From an uncultured Lachnospiraceae bacterium (GTDB taxonomy: Bacteria; Bacillota; Clostridia; Lachnospirales; Lachnospiraceae), in contig CANQPJ010000001.1 in assembly GCA_947625755.1 (NCBI GenBank), forward strand, positions 1 through 64,000: a stretch of DNA of 64,000 bases, written 5' to 3'. The first letter of the stretch is position 1; each line of letters begins with the position of its first letter. The notes beneath the pieces were generated by a model. That model did no database searches and was not told the origin of the DNA. It saw nothing but the letters and a program-made list of their open reading frames with translations. The translations under genes and the position numbers were made by a program. This document shows positions 61,384 through 64,000 of the stretch, one piece after another.

Positions 61384-64000
61384 TTACCACCGGTTCTTTA
61401 ATTGGTTTTGTAATTTATATAAATAATTTAAACTATCGATTGGCGTCATTTCACTTAAATTTAACTCCTCAATTTCCTGCACAATATCATTTTCATTCAT
61501 TGCTGCAAATAATGTCATCTGATGTGCCTCTATGTCATCATTAATGCCCGGAAGAATATTATTTCCCGGCTGCATGGCGACAGCAATATCTTTGGCTTTT
61601 GCAGTGATGTCAGCATTCCTTAATTCGATTACCAGTTCTTTTGCACGTTTTAAAACACTTTCAGGAACTCCTGCGAGTTTTGCCACCTGAATACCATAGC
61701 TCTGGTCTGCACCGCCTTTTATGATTTTTCTCAAGAAGACAATATCGTCTCCCTGTTCTTTTACACTGATACAGTAATTATTGACGCCCGGCAAAGTACC
61801 TTCCAGCTCTGTCAATTCATGGTAATGGGTGGCAAACAGAGTTTTGGCTCCAAGAATTTTCTTATCGCAAATATGCTCTGCCACTGCCCATGCAATGCTA
61901 AGACCGTCAAATGTACTGGTTCCACGTCCGATTTCATCAAGAATCAACAAACTGTCCGGTGTCGCATTTCTTAAAATATTTGCCACTTCAGTCATTTCAA
62001 CCATAAAAGTGCTTTGACCACTTGCAAGGTCATCCGAAGCACCGACACGGGTAAAAATCTTATCGCAGATAGAAATATCTGCCTCCTTTGCAGGAACATA
62101 GGAGCCAATCTGCGCCATAAGTACAATTAAGGCTGTTTGTCTCATATATGTAGACTTACCAGCCATATTTGGACCTGTAATAATCGATAATCTGTTTTTA
62201 TTCGTATCCAAATAGGTGTTATTCGAAATAAACATATTATCCGGCATCATCTTTTCAACCACAGGATGCCTTCCGTCTTTTATATCTATCAGCCCTTTTT
62301 CATTAATTTTGGGTTTTACATAGTGATTGCGTTCAGCAACATATGCTAAAGAAGCAAATACATCAATTTGGGCAATCACTTTTGCTGTCAGCTGAATACG
62401 GTTAATCTGTTGGAATATTTTATCTCTGACAGAGGTAAAAACGTCATATTCTAATGAAAACAGTTTGTCTTCCGCTCCTACGATAATTTCTTCCAATTCT
62501 TTTAATTTAGCTGTCGTAAAACGTTCGGCATTGGTAAGCGTCTGCTTTCTTACATAGTAGTCCGGCACCTGATTTTTATAAGAATTAGATACTTCGATAT
62601 AGTAGCCGAATACTTTGTTATATTTTATTTTTAATTTTCCTATTCCTGTCTTTTCTTTTTCTTCCGCTTCCAAATCAGCCAGCCAGACTTTACCTTCTGT
62701 CTTTGCTTTTCTAAGCCTGTCGATTTCATCATTAAATCCGTCTCTGATAATTCCGCCATCTTTTATACTAATTGGCGGATCATCCGTAATACACTCACGA
62801 ATCAGCGTTGCAATGTCTTCTAGGGTGTCTAATTGATTATATAATTCAACAAACAATGGCGATTTAAAATCATTAATAATATGTTTAATGTGAGGAAGCA
62901 TTTCAAGAGAGGTTTTAAATGCAATTAAATCTCTCGGATTGGCAGAACGATAAGAAATCTTGCTTACCAACCGTTCCAAATCATAAATAGGAGCCAAATA
63001 CTCCCTTAATTCATCTCTTGTAATAATTGCATGGTTAAGCTCTTCAATTACCTTTTGACGTTTGATAATTTCTTCTTTTGAGATTAACGGCTGTTCAATA
63101 TAACCTCGAAGAGTTCTTGCGCCCATGGCAGTTTTTGTCTTATCCAGTATCCATAATAGAGAACCACGTTTTTGTTTTTCTCTCAATGTTTCGCATAATT
63201 CCAGATTTCTTCTGGTTGAAGTGTCAAGTATCATAAATGTACTTGTGGAATAAGGAATCAGCTTTGATAAATGCGATAATGAGTTTTTTTGTGTCTCATA
63301 AAGATATTTCAAAAGAGAGCCGGAGGCAATAGGCGCCAGTGACATTTCTGTAATCCCCAACCCTGACAAATCAATAATTCCAAAATGGTCTTTTAATATT
63401 TCTTCGCAGTTATCTTCGTCAAAATACCACTCTTCTAATTCAAATACGGAAACAGACAGCCTGTTTTTAATATCATCAATATCAATTCCACACATTAAAA
63501 ACGCATGGTTACAAATAATTTCACTCGGCATAAACTTATTAATTTCATCTAATACATTTCTTTCAGATAAAACCTCCGTAACATAGTAATCGCCGGTTGT
63601 AACATCTGCAATGGAAATACCAAATTTTCCACCAATATACGCAATAGACATCAAATAATTATTTTTTCCTTCTTCCATGGCGTTGGTGTTCAGATTGGTT
63701 CCGGGGGTTACAATTCTGGCTACCTCACGCCGGACAAGACCTTTTGTCTCTGCAGGATCTTCTGCCTGTTCCACGATACATACCTTATAACCTCTGGTAA
63801 CTAACTTGTTAAGATATGTATCGACTGCATGATAAGGGACACCACACATCGGAGCTTTCTTTTCCAGACCACAACTTTTTGCAGTCAGCGTGATTTCCAT
63901 AACTCTTGATGCTTCTAAAGCATCGTCATAAAACATTTCATAAAAATCTCCCAGTCTGTAAAATATCATACAGTCATCATATTTGTTTTTTGTCTCTAAA
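61384..64000 (-). CDS. mutS: DNA mismatch repair protein MutS (5' end cut by window)
   Basis: This sensor of mismatches runs off the right edge; at least 871 residues are seen and only the first few (before LETKNKYDDCMIFYRLGDFY) are missing. The mismatch-reading motif FYRLGDFYEMF is present near the start. The ATPase domain has Walker A GPNMAGKST and Walker B LLILDEIGRGT. The frame continues upstream of the Met at 63969 with conserved residues, so that Met is internal. It opens the mutS-mutL-miaA string. Confidence 0.96.
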   Translation of the reverse strand, partial: LETKNKYDDCMIFYRLGDFYEMFYDDALEASRVMEITLTAKSCGLEKKAPMCGVPYHAVDTYLNKLVTRGYKVCIVEQAEDPAETKGLVRREVARIVTPGTNLNTNAMEEGKNNYLMSIAYIGGKFGISIADVTTGDYYVTEVLSERNVLDEINKFMPSEIICNHAFLMCGIDIDDIKNRLSVSVFELEEWYFDEDNCEEILKDHFGIIDLSGLGITEMSLAPIASGSLLKYLYETQKNSLSHLSKLIPYSTSTFMILDTSTRRNLELCETLREKQKRGSLLWILDKTKTAMGARTLRGYIEQPLISKEEIIKRQKVIEELNHAIITRDELREYLAPIYDLERLVSKISYRSANPRDLIAFKTSLEMLPHIKHIINDFKSPLFVELYNQLDTLEDIATLIRECITDDPPISIKDGGIIRDGFNDEIDRLRKAKTEGKVWLADLEAEEKEKTGIGKLKIKYNKVFGYYIEVSNSYKNQVPDYYVRKQTLTNAERFTTAKLKELEEIIVGAEDKLFSLEYDVFTSVRDKIFQQINRIQLTAKVIAQIDVFASLAYVAERNHYVKPKINEKGLIDIKDGRHPVVEKMMPDNMFISNNTYLDTNKNRLSIITGPNMAGKSTYMRQTALIVLMAQIGSYVPAKEADISICDKIFTRVGASDDLASGQSTFMVEMTEVANILRNATPDSLLILDEIGRGTSTFDGLSIAWAVAEHICDKKILGAKTLFATHYHELTELEGTLPGVNNYCISVKEQGDDIVFLRKIIKGGADQSYGIQVAKLAGVPESVLKRAKELVIELRNADITAKAKDIAVAMQPGNNILPGINDDIEAHQMTLFAAMNENDIVQEIEELNLSEMTPIDSLNYLYKLQNQLKNRW

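Overview
The window looks like a chromosomal segment of an AT-rich, low-GC Gram-positive anaerobe of the class Clostridia, most likely a Lachnospiraceae member. This rests on gene content and order seen here: SepF/YlmH/YlmE, RecU, a YneA-like LysM gene divergent from lexA, L27 with a cleavable N-terminus next to the Prp protease, a radical SAM/DUF2344/RNase G/L21/L27/Obg cluster, and short HisG with HisZ. Nothing in the DNA names a species. There is no rRNA, prophage, IS element or CRISPR array, and no gene-free stretch exceeds 300 bases.

Layout. 1-2.9 kb: a tRNA-Leu(CAA) on the minus strand and a copper-efflux operon (csoR-copA) with a CsoR-type operator inside its promoter. 2.8-6.6 kb: a zinc-finger anti-sigma-like membrane protein, polA and coaE. 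6.6-11 kb: a MarR-regulated heterodimeric ABC exporter with one degenerate ATP site. 11-16.1 kb: the most accessory region. It holds an M23 peptidase, a leader that looks like a transcription attenuator with a 12-codon leader peptide, a secreted subtilase, and three tandem, mosaic, very basic leucine-rich-repeat secreted proteins. 16.1-18.7 kb: ridA, a cupin, an RluA-family synthase and recU. 18.7-23.9 kb: a histidine operon, hisZGDB plus a fusion of a degenerate HisF-like half-barrel with HisI and HisE. 24-38 kb: a PHP hydrolase, then the radical SAM/RNase G/L21/Prp/L27/Obg/YhbY/NadD-YqeK/RsfS cluster, interrupted by an orphan response regulator and a DUF218 protein, then a GH13 enzyme, a His-rich COG0523 GTPase and a membrane XRE regulator.

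38.2-41.4 kb: the SOS locus (lexA, three LexA boxes, YneA-like gene), a tyrosine recombinase and a TtcA-like enzyme. 41.4-47.5 kb (minus): rluD-like, lspA, aroB, ylmH, sepF, ylmE and an HlyD-like protein. 47.7-56.4 kb: a DUF378 protein, then the elongation/division cluster mreB-mreC-mreD-PBP2-minD-minE-rodA-mgsA, with no minC between PBP2 and minD. 56.4-64 kb: radC, a YnbB-like PLP enzyme, miaA, mutL and mutS; mutS runs off the right edge.

Most genes are ordinary and well conserved. The best candidates for something undescribed are the subtilase/LRR locus with its attenuator, the HisF-like/HisIE fusion, the large insertion in PBP2 and the minDE pair without minC. All motifs and promoters were read by eye; no database search or folding calculation was run.
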